The notes: generated by a model not told the origin, from the sequence alone. Counted from the first letter of the stretch, positions 34,268 through 42,795 are shown. The stretch: 64,000 nucleotides of DNA from Bacteroidales bacterium (GCA_017429475.1 JAFROX010000006.1:190008-254007); one strand, 5' to 3'. Made by a program: numbers and translations.

Positions 34268-36880
34268 ATGATCCGGCATATAAACGCCATCTTTCTATGT
34301 GTATTCTTTCTTGCAGTTGTTTCCTGTAAGAGTAATAGACATTTTGATAAGGCCAACTATCTGGACTCTTGTAAAATATCAACGGATTCAATGATTCTTC
34401 CTGACTATTTGGAAGATTCATTATCAACCATTTCTTTTATAGATGGTACTGACTCTATCCTTTTATCGCATAGGTCCCACTTTCTCCACGATAACAACTT
34501 AAACTCTTGTGCACTCCTATTGCGTGGGTTGGCGAATAAGTACTTATTTTCAAAAGAAGACTCATTATTACTTGGCCACTATTATGCAAAGGGGGTGTGT
34601 GAAACAGGGGATGCAAAGGACGTTATTTCCTTGACTCTTAACTATGCGAAAATGCTCTCTTTTGAGCGTAGGAGATTAGTGGGGGAAGTATCCTTTCCGA
34701 TAGCTAAGGATATTAATGATACTTTAGCAGCGCAGTCTATCTTTCGAATTGTAGAAGGGATTATTGCGTCGAACGAGGAATCTGTTTCTGATTCTGATGC
34801 TAAAACTGTGGTGGAATGGTGCAAGATAGGACAGGTTTATGCCGAATCTGCCTTTAATGAAGGTGAGGCCAGTTATCACTATCTATTAGAGAAACTTACA
34901 TATTACAGTTGGAAGACGAAAGCTAGAGATTGGCAAGCATATGCCGACTCGCTATTTGCGTATAAAAGTCGGAGAGGCTCTGCCGAGATAGATTTTGAAG
35001 GGCCTTTCTATGATAGTTACTTGAATGCTTTGAAGGAAAGCAATTATGATAAGGCCGAGAGTATTCTTGATTACTATTCTCGGAGTTTGATTAATGTCGA
35101 TTCTGTATATGTTCCATTAAATCTATATCTTCCTGAACGACCACGGCGGGATTATCGTGCTCCCATTGATTCTTCAATGACAACATCCGAGATGGTTGTA
35201 GCTGAATTATCACGAGATATCCTATGGCCGATGATAAAAGGGTTATTAGGAGACAAATTGGATCTGGAAACCGTTTGTTGTTTTGAAAAGGCTAGATTGG
35301 GATATTTGAGGGGAGATTCGGATTACTCCAAATGGCTTAATCGCGCTTTTTATAGAGGAGTTACCCGGACTTTTCCGGCTACTGCGTACGAGTATATAGA
35401 CAATTATTTGCGCCCGGAGCATAAGTACAATCAAGGGATGATTGATTTACTCACTCGTCAGTATAACAACGATAACCCCAAAAGTGTTTATGATGCTTTA
35501 TTATTTGTCAAGGGCGCGAGCGAGATTATCCCACCTTCTATTTATCGAGACATTAAACAGCATTCTCCTCAGGAAATAGTTGATTATGTTGATTCAATTC
35601 GCGTTTACGATATTGACAGTCGTAATGGCATTGAACGCGATTTTTTGGAAAACGAGATTGGTGTCAACGTTAAGTCAATTCTACATGAAAGCATTTCTTC
35701 TTATTCAGATATTAAGTCTTGCTTAAAACCGACAGATGTCGCAATAGAGTTTTATGCCGCGCCCTCACTAGATCTCGCCGAAAACTACTCATATCGGGCC
35801 ACTGTACTATGCGCTGATTATGATGAACCAGCTATTGTTGAAATATGCTCAAATACCGCATTAAGGGATTTGTTGCTAAATAAAGAACTGTATTCTAAAG
35901 ACAGGGCCTATCAGGTTATTATAGCCCCATTAGAGAAGTATTTGGATGGGAAGAACACAGTTTATTTTTCTATGGACGGCCTTCTTTATTTATGTAATCT
36001 GCCTGCATTATTAACGCCTAAAGGAACACGCTTAGGACAAGATTATGTGTTTAAACAGTTGACTTCTACACGAGTGATACTATCCTTTTCGGACACGACA
36101 CCATGTAAATCGATAGCGCTTTTTGGAGGGATAGATTATGATGGAGATAGCCGGGAAGATAGAAACAATTCCAATCTATTATCGGTGAATCATGTGACAC
36201 CAAAGAGCCTATTGCGCTCTTTTAATCGAAGCGACTTTAGTCCATTGCCTTTTTCAAGACAAGAGATTGATGATATTTCGCAACAAGCCGCGTCCAACGG
36301 GTTAAGTGTTCAGTATTTTTCTGCTGAAGATGGAACAGAATGTGCGTTAAAAAACTTGTCTGGCAAGACAATATCTATCCTACATATAGCAACGCATGGG
36401 TTTTACTATTCCCAAAAGCAATCACAGGAGATTAGCTATCTAAATATGATTAATCAAGATGACAATCCTTTGAACAGATGTGGCTTGCTGTTGGCTGGGA
36501 GTAAAAATACCTGGAAAAATGGCAAGTCTTCGCCGGATAAAGAGGATGGAATTCTATTTGGCGAAGAAATAGCAAAACTCGACTTCACAAATGTCGATTT
36601 GGTTGTCCTTTCGGCATGTAAATCCGCATTAGGGGACATTAATAGTGAGGGGGTTACGGGTTTGCGACAAGCATTTAAAAGAGCCGGAGTGAGGTCTATC
36701 TTGATAACACTAAACAATGTTGATGACCAAGCAACCGCTTTTTTTATGCGAGCTTTTTATGAGAAACTATTCACTACCAAGGACAAGTATGAGGCATATG
36801 AATATGCCATTAACCAGATGAAATCATCAACTGAGTTTTCTTCAGCATCTTATTGGGCTCCTTTTGTGTTAATTGACTAA
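34268..36880 (+). CDS. CHAT-domain (caspase-like) protease lipoprotein
   Basis: 870 residues. A lipoprotein signal ends in the lipobox LAVVSC, so the protein should be anchored outside the cytoplasm. Residues about 30-480 look like a helical solenoid of TPR type, weakly conserved. The C-terminal CHAT domain (about 545-870) is clear: catalytic His in HIATHGFYY (His710), catalytic Cys in VVLSACKSALGDINSEGVTG (Cys784), and the typical GLRQAFKRAGVRSILITLNN with FFMRAFYEKL. CHAT proteins are caspase/separase-type cysteine proteases. The ATG at 34268 is preferred to a TTG three codons upstream. Third and last gene of the sigma operon; a terminator follows. Confidence 0.85.
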   Translation: MIRHINAIFLCVFFLAVVSCKSNRHFDKANYLDSCKISTDSMILPDYLEDSLSTISFIDGTDSILLSHRSHFLHDNNLNSCALLLRGLANKYLFSKEDSLLLGHYYAKGVCETGDAKDVISLTLNYAKMLSFERRRLVGEVSFPIAKDINDTLAAQSIFRIVEGIIASNEESVSDSDAKTVVEWCKIGQVYAESAFNEGEASYHYLLEKLTYYSWKTKARDWQAYADSLFAYKSRRGSAEIDFEGPFYDSYLNALKESNYDKAESILDYYSRSLINVDSVYVPLNLYLPERPRRDYRAPIDSSMTTSEMVVAELSRDILWPMIKGLLGDKLDLETVCCFEKARLGYLRGDSDYSKWLNRAFYRGVTRTFPATAYEYIDNYLRPEHKYNQGMIDLLTRQYNNDNPKSVYDALLFVKGASEIIPPSIYRDIKQHSPQEIVDYVDSIRVYDIDSRNGIERDFLENEIGVNVKSILHESISSYSDIKSCLKPTDVAIEFYAAPSLDLAENYSYRATVLCADYDEPAIVEICSNTALRDLLLNKELYSKDRAYQVIIAPLEKYLDGKNTVYFSMDGLLYLCNLPALLTPKGTRLGQDYVFKQLTSTRVILSFSDTTPCKSIALFGGIDYDGDSREDRNNSNLLSVNHVTPKSLLRSFNRSDFSPLPFSRQEIDDISQQAASNGLSVQYFSAEDGTECALKNLSGKTISILHIATHGFYYSQKQSQEISYLNMINQDDNPLNRCGLLLAGSKNTWKNGKSSPDKEDGILFGEEIAKLDFTNVDLVVLSACKSALGDINSEGVTGLRQAFKRAGVRSILITLNNVDDQATAFFMRAFYEKLFTTKDKYEAYEYAINQMKSSTEFSSASYWAPFVLID

Positions 36881-36917
36881 AAACGTTCTCGCTTTCTAAA
36901 CAATAAAGATATAGTTG

Positions 36918-36954
36918 AAGGAGGTGGCCTGAGCGGTTACCTCCTTTTCTTTTT
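36918..36954 (+). terminator. Terminator of the sigma/anti-sigma/CHAT operon
   Basis: AAGGAGGT (36918-36925) pairs with ACCTCCTT (36939-36946), followed by TTCTTTTT. It marks the three genes as one transcription unit. Confidence 0.75.
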
Positions 36955-37074
36955 GTCATATATGTATGTGAAAAATGAATGACCTCGAAATATTAAAGAA
37001 AGAAACAAACATTTTCGGTTACCAAACAAGAAAACCTACATAAAGAAAGTGAAGAACAAATTAAACTCACAGCA

Positions 37075-37398
37075 ATGGAAACAAGTAAGAACATTATCAA
37101 CGACTCAATGAAAGTTTACTCATCAACGAAAAGACAAGAGATGAGACACGTCTCTTCCATCAGTCAGATCTCCTTAATCTTTATGGATGGTTGCTCCATC
37201 AAAGAACTCTCCTATAATGAGGAATATGGTGACACCCGTCGTAAAGTTCGCAGAATCATAGAGAAGCGAGTTTGCCAGAACCTGCACAATAAGAAGCCTA
37301 ATCTCGAAGGTAATGACATGCGTTTCCGCGAAAGGAGGCAGTCTGCCAAGCAAGTTAAACGTATTTGCGGGAGAATCCCTTATGCTTTTTCGGCGTAA
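37075..37398 (+). CDS. Unknown basic 107-residue protein
   Basis: Not recognised. Very rich in Lys and Arg (e.g. RRKVRRIIEKRVCQNLHNKK and RERRQSAKQVKRICGR), which would suit nucleic-acid binding. The middle part (SLIFMDGCSIKELSYNEEYG) could hold a short helix-turn-helix, but this is only a guess. No signal peptide. Standing 88 bp before the PemK/MazF-like gene, it could be its partner, yet nothing proves it. Confidence 0.45.
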   Translation: METSKNIINDSMKVYSSTKRQEMRHVSSISQISLIFMDGCSIKELSYNEEYGDTRRKVRRIIEKRVCQNLHNKKPNLEGNDMRFRERRQSAKQVKRICGRIPYAFSA

Positions 37399-37421
37399 AG
37401 GTTATCGCCCACATAAAATTA

Positions 37422-37430
37422 CCCCCCCCC
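37422..37430 (+). repeat. Run of nine C in a promoter-sized gap
   Basis: The longest homopolymer of C noticed in the window, 57 bp before the start of the PemK/MazF-like gene. It is followed at once by the palindrome CCAATATTGG, which uses the last two C. Confidence 0.7.
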
Positions 37431-37486
37431 AATATTGGTTTACCAAAGCGGAAAAGTGACATATATAAGTAGAAATCAAAACAATC

Positions 37487-38152
37487 ATGGCAATGGAAAA
37501 AACATACGATGTAGGCGCAGCCAAGTATGCGGCCAAGAAACTCCTGCAATCCTGCAAAAGAGGCAATATTAACGACCCTAGGTTAACGAACTACTTATCT
37601 ACCATACTGATATTCGCAGAGGATAGATGTCTCCCAACACTAAAGGTTCGGATGCAAAGAGTAATCAATTGTACGGGTACTAAAGTGAAAAACTATTCAG
37701 ATATTTTTGAGGATATTCAGAAAATTGAAGCGCAAATAAGTAAGGCTAGCGAAAAGAAGAGAGTGATGGAGCGCCGCTATAATAGTGCGTGTCTTCACTA
37801 CAAACAGGAACTTAATAAGTCGGATCATTCAAAGTATCAAACTAAGTTGAACGTATATGATGTCATAAAAGTTCCCACGCAGGGTGGAATGCACTATTCG
37901 ATTATTTCAGAGGTAAATGACGATTATGTGACTTGTTTCCCAATGACAACAGCAAGTAAGAACAACTTAGATTTAATAGGAACAAAAAGTGTCTCTTTAT
38001 CAGGTTGTGGAGATAGTAGTTATAAGGGGATACGTCTCACGGCTTCAGCTACACGAGTTCCCCACGATCGTGCAATAAAAACATATATGGGCTCAGTGGC
38101 CAACAATTCTCAAATCTGCAAACAGTTAGCTAAAGTGGTTTCTTTCGCATAA
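37487..38152 (+). CDS. Coiled coil plus PemK/MazF-like domain protein
   Basis: 221 residues. The N-terminal half is helical with a likely coiled coil (about 65-115, e.g. DIFEDIQKIEAQISKASEKK). The C-terminal half reads YDVIKVPTQGGMHYSIISEV, YVTCFPMTTASKNN, RLTASATRVPHDRAI and MGSVANNSQICKQL. That order of strands resembles the PemK/MazF ribonuclease fold (substrate expected: mRNA), but the match is by pattern only and catalytic residues cannot be assigned. Preceded by a C9 tract. Confidence 0.45.
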   Translation: MAMEKTYDVGAAKYAAKKLLQSCKRGNINDPRLTNYLSTILIFAEDRCLPTLKVRMQRVINCTGTKVKNYSDIFEDIQKIEAQISKASEKKRVMERRYNSACLHYKQELNKSDHSKYQTKLNVYDVIKVPTQGGMHYSIISEVNDDYVTCFPMTTASKNNLDLIGTKSVSLSGCGDSSYKGIRLTASATRVPHDRAIKTYMGSVANNSQICKQLAKVVSFA

Positions 38153-38215
38153 GACAAGATAACTGTGGAAGCATTAAGAACGAGATATATCGTAACCAAC
38201 AAAAAAGATAAACAC

Positions 38216-38629
38216 ATGAAACACAAAACAATTATGAAACAAGTATTATTTATCGTCCTTTTTCTAGCAGCGACAATTGGCGCCTCAGCCCAGATCCAGT
38301 ACTATCCGACCTACAACAATCAACAACAGCGTGAAAGAGCACCTCAGTCAAGAACCGAAAGTTACCGTACCACAGCTTACAGGGTCGACTATCAGAATAA
38401 TGTCTATAAGATGCCAATCGTTGTAGAGATATCATCAAGCGGCTATGGCAGTGTTACTATGCGTGTAACTCAAAGATATGTGGATACTGGTTTGGGTGGC
38501 CGATGGGAAAAGATATACTCTGGTTCTAATGTTCAGAAATGTCAATCTCTGATCGGTAGCAATTCACTGGAATCACAATTTATGTATAAGGCCATCATCA
38601 ACGCGAACACCTGGTATTTCGATTTGTAA
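38216..38629 (+). CDS. Small secreted protein of unknown function
   Basis: 137 residues. A signal peptide is clear (MKQVLFIVLFLAATIGASA), with ATG at 38216 or, six codons later, at 38234. The mature part starts with a Gln/Tyr/Asn/Arg-rich stretch (about residues 26-50), then a compact region with VVEISSSGYGSVTMRVTQRY and ending in NTWYFDL. Not recognised. An extension upstream would begin with GTG and only delay the signal peptide. Confidence 0.6.
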   Translation: MKHKTIMKQVLFIVLFLAATIGASAQIQYYPTYNNQQQRERAPQSRTESYRTTAYRVDYQNNVYKMPIVVEISSSGYGSVTMRVTQRYVDTGLGGRWEKIYSGSNVQKCQSLIGSNSLESQFMYKAIINANTWYFDL

Positions 38630-38659
38630 GAAGGCTGACGTAGAACAAGAGAAAAGATT

Positions 38660-39202
38660 ATGGTAGACAATCTAAAACTTCCAAAGGAGCCTGCAGGCTC
38701 AATCCCCATCACCAGGCGAGATATTGCTCTTGGTATTCTTCTTAAACCCATCTACTCGGGAGATGGACTTTGTGCGAGATATATGGAAAACGATTCAGTT
38801 GTCAGTTTCCATCTGGTTAATAGAAGGAATGATTTCAATGCGGAATTTTCAATCAATGGGAAAACCAACCATAAGATATGGTTGTCTCAATTGAACCACA
38901 TTTATCTTGATGCGGGGAATTTGGATTATCATAGCGGCAAGATTCTCTACAAAAATGGTAATGAGCAAATTTTGGCTGGTATGAAGGTGGATGATTTTAT
39001 TAAGGCTACTGAAGGTAGAAAGTTTGTAGTCAAATTATGCACGGAGTATTATGCCATTGACTTCTGGAACCCCAAGTGTAATGCCTTAAGAAATGCGCGA
39101 GAGGTGAGAGACTACATTGCGGCCGCATTTGCTGAGGAAAGGTATGATGATGTTTATGGTATGACCAAAATTATGACGCTCTATAGTCTTATTGAGTGCT
39201 AA
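38660..39202 (+). CDS. Unknown 180-residue protein
   Basis: Not recognised. Soluble, mixed composition, with no signal peptide. Sequence features include an acidic, aromatic middle (NHIYLDAGNLDYHSGKILY) and a C-terminal helical segment (NAREVRDYIAAAFAEERYDD). It follows the secreted protein by 30 bp and precedes a tiny Cys-rich ORF by 21 bp, all on the plus strand, so the four genes from 38216 to 40063 may be one transcript. Confidence 0.55.
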   Translation: MVDNLKLPKEPAGSIPITRRDIALGILLKPIYSGDGLCARYMENDSVVSFHLVNRRNDFNAEFSINGKTNHKIWLSQLNHIYLDAGNLDYHSGKILYKNGNEQILAGMKVDDFIKATEGRKFVVKLCTEYYAIDFWNPKCNALRNAREVRDYIAAAFAEERYDDVYGMTKIMTLYSLIEC

Positions 39203-39223
39203 AAACGATTTCACATTACTATT

Positions 39224-39376
39224 ATGAAACAGAACAAAACCAACAAAGTCGCGAATATGATTCGCCAGTCAGGGAAGTCTAACACTATTCTTTGCCCACA
39301 GATGAGAGGATGTGGCAATGGATGGACTTGTGACAGATGTCCCAACTATGGTTGCCCTGCTAACGAGAGAAACTAA
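39224..39376 (+). CDS. 50-residue Cys-rich peptide
   Basis: Short ORF starting ATGAAACAG after an A/T-rich leader (ATTACTATT). Five Cys lie in the last 27 residues with spacing C24-x5-C30-x5-C36-x2-C39-x4-C44 (e.g. GCGNGWTCDRCPNYGCP). This suggests a small metal-binding knuckle or disulfide peptide. No signal peptide. It fits exactly between two genes of the same strand (21 bp and 18 bp gaps), which supports a real gene. No known family was recognised. Confidence 0.5.
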   Translation: MKQNKTNKVANMIRQSGKSNTILCPQMRGCGNGWTCDRCPNYGCPANERN

Positions 39377-39394
39377 CACTTGCAATAATACTCT

Positions 39395-40063
39395 ATGGAT
39401 CTTTTATCTTCAGTTGTTACCATACTCGGGCTTGCAATGTTGATTGCAGCCTTCGTGATATGGGTTACCAACAGCATCAAATCGCTCCACAATGCAATCA
39501 GAAAACTGGATGCCCTCATTAGAGAAAGCCCTTCTATGCAAGCTCCAGAAGCTGTGGCGGAGGCAGAGACCGCAGATGTGCACTTCACCGAGGCGGATGT
39601 GCGCAATGCCTTGAACTATCATCATCTGACCGTGGACGAATCTGATTCCGAGCCGAATGGGTATCTCTCGTTCTGCTCCAACCAGATGCGGTACGTTATC
39701 CTGACGAGCAGGCTTCCGTGCCTGTCGATCCGTTGCTACTTCTCAATTGAGCCCGAGAGCAAGGATTTTGACCTGATGGAGCAAATAGCCGGTGAGGTCA
39801 CGCTCGATTATATGTTCGTCAAGGTATTCGTGTCGCGGGAAGATGCCTCGTATTACTTGCGGGTCGATATGGTCGCCGACTCGTATGCGTCGTTCTGCAA
39901 CGTGCTGCCGTTATATCTTGACAGTATCTCCCGTGGACATCAGACAATAAACAATTTATATGATGAAAGGGCAGGCAAGAAGCAGCAGACTACTCAGAAT
40001 GCCTTGTATGCGGCTGCACTCGCTGCCCAGACCGACGCAGCTGGAAACCTCATCGCATCATAA
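39395..40063 (+). CDS. Membrane-anchored protein, YbjN-like pattern
   Basis: 222 residues. One N-terminal transmembrane segment (about 5-25), a short coiled part, then a domain (about 65-185) with alternating strands and helices: VRNALNYHHLTVDE, MRYVILTSRLPCLSIRCYF, YLRVDMVADSYASFCNVLPL. The pattern recalls YbjN-type (secretion-chaperone-like) domains, but the match is weak. A polar Ala/Gln/Thr-rich tail ends the protein. From here the base composition rises again towards that of the core genes. Confidence 0.5.
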   Translation: MDLLSSVVTILGLAMLIAAFVIWVTNSIKSLHNAIRKLDALIRESPSMQAPEAVAEAETADVHFTEADVRNALNYHHLTVDESDSEPNGYLSFCSNQMRYVILTSRLPCLSIRCYFSIEPESKDFDLMEQIAGEVTLDYMFVKVFVSREDASYYLRVDMVADSYASFCNVLPLYLDSISRGHQTINNLYDERAGKKQQTTQNALYAAALAAQTDAAGNLIAS

Positions 40064-40432
40064 TGTTCTCTTGCAAAGAATGCAGATTTCTTATAGCTTT
40101 GTAAAGCGACTCCGTGCCATTCGTCCAGGGGCGCGCACACTCACACCACACACCACTTTTGCAATGAATCAGATTGAGCGCATTCCGCTTGCGTTGAGGC
40201 CGTTGTCTCCGCAGGTATCGGCAGGGTCACCTCTTTCGGGCCCTTCATTTCCCGGTTTTTCATCAGGCTGCAGGACGGTATAAATAACCCTTCCTGAGCA
40301 TTGTCGTGCCTGTCGCAACCCTGGGCTTCGTATGCCGCAGGGCAGCGTCAGCCGTCGGCTCGCCTACACACATACTTACAGTACTAAAACTTATCTCAAA
40401 TTCACTTTCCTGATAAATAGCCCCCTCACACA
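40064..40432. other. Intergenic region, nothing recognised
   Basis: 369 bp of medium GC content. Open frames in it are overlaps of the preceding gene end. No tRNA, terminator hairpin or good -7 box was found. Confidence 0.5.
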
Positions 40433-41263
40433 ATGACACACAACAGATTATTTTCCATTGCTCTCTTGCTTATGGCCCTGTGCCTTCTGCCGCAGTGCCG
40501 TGACAGGAATGTGTCTTCCTCTCAAATTGTTGATGCAGTTCACTTGTCTATACCTGATGCGGATATCCGTGATGCGGAAGGATTGATGACTGCATACTCG
40601 CCGTTCCTCGATTTGCTGGACTCGATGTCGGATGATACGAATGATTTGATAAACCGGCTTGCATCGCAGGCTTATGCATATGAAACAATAAATGTTCTAT
40701 TAGACAGGTATGTTAGTGATAATACTGACTTGTCGGTCAGGAACGTTATTGATAAAGACATAATCCCACGGCTTCTCAATGTGACGGGGAAGTGGTTTTA
40801 TGATGAAGATGATCTCCCTCCGCTTATATGGCGAGACTTGTTCTATGTTTCTGCCAAGGATACTGATGATTACGCCGAGGGGTATTTTCATATAATGGTT
40901 TTTCCTCCAACAGAGGATGGTAAAGATAGTGAACTGCTTGTTGCTTTCCCCGAAAGTGCAGTGAGCTCTCCATTTCTCGCCTTTTCAAAGGTTGTCAATC
41001 CCGATACGTTGGAGGAAGACCGGGACAACTTGGTCACAATCCCGTTTGACCAATGGTTCGAAAGAGGTGAATATGATGAGGGATTTCCCGTATATGCCCG
41101 AGCCGGACAGGATATCGTTGATAAGATGCTGACGTATGACTTTATGTATATCATTTTCAGCAGAGGGCAGGATCCCAATGATACGGATATGTTGGAAACG
41201 GCAAGGCTGGCCTTGAGTTATTTCCGTCAGAAGTTTTATGAATATATCAATCAACAAGACTAG
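40433..41263 (+). CDS. Lipoprotein of unknown function
   Basis: 276 residues. Lipoprotein signal with lipobox LLPQC (about residue 22). The mature protein is acidic, with a possible helical N-terminal half and a C-terminal half rich in aromatic residues (FDQWFERGEYDEGFPVYARA). Not recognised. It is the first of three closely spaced genes (8 bp gap, then a 4 bp overlap): lipoprotein, multi-span membrane protein, and membrane-anchored protein, which may work together at the envelope. Confidence 0.65.
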   Translation: MTHNRLFSIALLLMALCLLPQCRDRNVSSSQIVDAVHLSIPDADIRDAEGLMTAYSPFLDLLDSMSDDTNDLINRLASQAYAYETINVLLDRYVSDNTDLSVRNVIDKDIIPRLLNVTGKWFYDEDDLPPLIWRDLFYVSAKDTDDYAEGYFHIMVFPPTEDGKDSELLVAFPESAVSSPFLAFSKVVNPDTLEEDRDNLVTIPFDQWFERGEYDEGFPVYARAGQDIVDKMLTYDFMYIIFSRGQDPNDTDMLETARLALSYFRQKFYEYINQQD

Positions 41264-41271
41264 TGTGACAT

Positions 41272-41823
41272 ATGAAAGATTTTAAAACCTATCTATCCTC
41301 GTCATCCTGCTTTCTTGTGGGGGTGGCGGCTGCTGCCATCGTGTTGTCAATGCTGCTGTGCTGGCTGCTGCCCTATGACAATGGCTATAACTGGATTGTC
41401 ATCGGCATTGCGGAACTGTGGCGGCTTGGCATCCTGATACTTTGCGGATGGGCGGGACAGATCCTTCGCAAGACCTGGCCCAATCCCACCAAGGGTTTGC
41501 GGATCGTGCTGCTCGTCGTCGCCATAGCGGCTGTCTTGCTGTATGCAGGCAATTGCGGTTATCCCCATAGCGGGTTCTTCATTTGTATGATGCTTGGCTG
41601 CGTCATATTGAGTTATCTGTGTCCTTTCGGATCGGTGAAGCAGCACGACATTGCAGAACTGATTGTGATATCGGCCGTGTTGGCGCTCCTGTATACCGCC
41701 TGCTTCGGCGTGGTGAGTCACCGCTGGGTGCAGATCCCCGCAGCCCTCGGCTTCCTGTACTACATCATCCTGCTTTCCCGCGAGGTGGGAAGCAATAAAC
41801 ATTTAAACAACCATAACTTATGA
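41272..41823 (+). CDS. Multi-span membrane protein of unknown function
   Basis: 183 residues with five hydrophobic segments (about 13-34, 41-61, 77-93, 100-116, 127-147) and a sixth, shorter one near 155-170. Short loops; the charged N-terminus (MKDFKTYLSSSS) should be cytoplasmic. Not recognised. Its TGA overlaps the start of the next gene (ATGA), which implies coupled translation. Confidence 0.6.
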   Translation: MKDFKTYLSSSSCFLVGVAAAAIVLSMLLCWLLPYDNGYNWIVIGIAELWRLGILILCGWAGQILRKTWPNPTKGLRIVLLVVAIAAVLLYAGNCGYPHSGFFICMMLGCVILSYLCPFGSVKQHDIAELIVISAVLALLYTACFGVVSHRWVQIPAALGFLYYIILLSREVGSNKHLNNHNL

Positions 41824-42653
41824 AACTAGTTATTATCATCATTGTTGTATTGGCACTAGTGGCCTTGCTGGTCTATCTTAACCGAAAGCCAACTGCGGTT
41901 AAGAGGCCTGTTGATCCGCAAAGTATTACAGTAGAAAGAATAACTCTTCGAGATGCGTTTGCGCGGATGTGGAAGGTGTTTGAGAATCCTCGGACTGACG
42001 ATATGGTACAGATTGACAAAATGTGTCAGATTATGATTGACAGAGCGGGGGAAAAAACCAGATACAAAGTGCTCTACATTTCGTTGGACACAATGGAATC
42101 ATACAACATAAAATATGTGAAGGAAAACACTGAGAGTGGCCTAACCACGTTATTCTACGATTATCCAGATGGGAAGGATTTGCTCGCTTCACAATTTCAG
42201 GAGATCACGAATTGTCCGCCTGATGGTATCGTTGAATACTTGGTGCTGGATGGCAAGCCAAGTGGCGAAATGGAGAAGGAATTAATAGAATTGCCATCAC
42301 CGATCCCTTATGAGTCTATACCATTGGAGCCTGCTTTGGAAAAGACCTGGGAAGTGCTTCAGGATACGAAGACAATGGATTTTACGGAGATTGAAATTGG
42401 TGATACCGGCTGTCAGATAAAGTTGGATGACGAGGCAACGCAACTTCGGTATTGTGTCGTATTCAGTTTCTTGGACAACCTGGAACGCCCGAATGTGCCG
42501 GACTTCATCAAAGAAAAATACAAAGGAGATCTGGTATATCTTTACTATGCCCATTCACCAAAAGGAAAGATACTACTGACTCAGCAGTTGCAGGAAGTGC
42601 TGGGATGCACCCTGAAGGATACTGTCAGCTATTACCACTGGGTGGTGAAATAA
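41820..42653 (+). CDS. Membrane-anchored protein with duplicated domain
   Basis: 277 residues: one N-terminal transmembrane segment (2-20), then two related domains of about 105 residues each (about 41-147 and 166-277). They can be aligned by eye: ITLRDAFARMWKVFEN with IPLEPALEKTWEVLQD, then DKMCQIMID with GDTGCQIKLD, RYKVLYISLD with RYCVVFSFLD, LTTLFYDYPDGKDLL with LVYLYYAHSPKGKILL. The domain itself is not a family I know. The second 121-bp double-hairpin repeat begins 22 bp after the stop. Confidence 0.6.
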   Translation: MKLVIIIIVVLALVALLVYLNRKPTAVKRPVDPQSITVERITLRDAFARMWKVFENPRTDDMVQIDKMCQIMIDRAGEKTRYKVLYISLDTMESYNIKYVKENTESGLTTLFYDYPDGKDLLASQFQEITNCPPDGIVEYLVLDGKPSGEMEKELIELPSPIPYESIPLEPALEKTWEVLQDTKTMDFTEIEIGDTGCQIKLDDEATQLRYCVVFSFLDNLERPNVPDFIKEKYKGDLVYLYYAHSPKGKILLTQQLQEVLGCTLKDTVSYYHWVVK

Positions 42654-42674
42654 TCGGGTTTATACCCTGCAAAT

Positions 42675-42795
42675 GTACAAGGTCTGCTTTTTTGCTGCAG
42701 ACCTTGTACGTTTTTATTTTTCTTTCCCTTGATTTACTGGGTGTTATGATTTTGGGGTGTACAAGGTGTGTCGTGCTTTTGCAGACCTTGTACGC
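42675..42795 (+). repeat. 121-bp double-hairpin repeat, copy 2
   Basis: Same layout as copy 1: hairpin GTACAAGGTCTGC/GCAGACCTTGTAC, T-rich spacer with GATTTTGGGGTGTACAAGG, and a second hairpin closing with GCAGACCTTGTACGC. Both copies are direct repeats 14.2 kb apart. The start of hairpin 2 has one arm change (GGTGTG for GGTCTG), so that stem is weaker here. Confidence 0.8.

Noticed and set aside
39960-40283. Plus-strand frame of 107 codons after the YbjN-like gene
   Set aside because: Half of it overlaps that gene out of frame; the rest is Ser/Pro-rich with no start signal.
28437-42795. Integrative element with att sites
   Set aside because: Direct repeats are present, but no integrase, relaxase or excisionase gene was found between them. 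Kept only as a hypothesis under findings.
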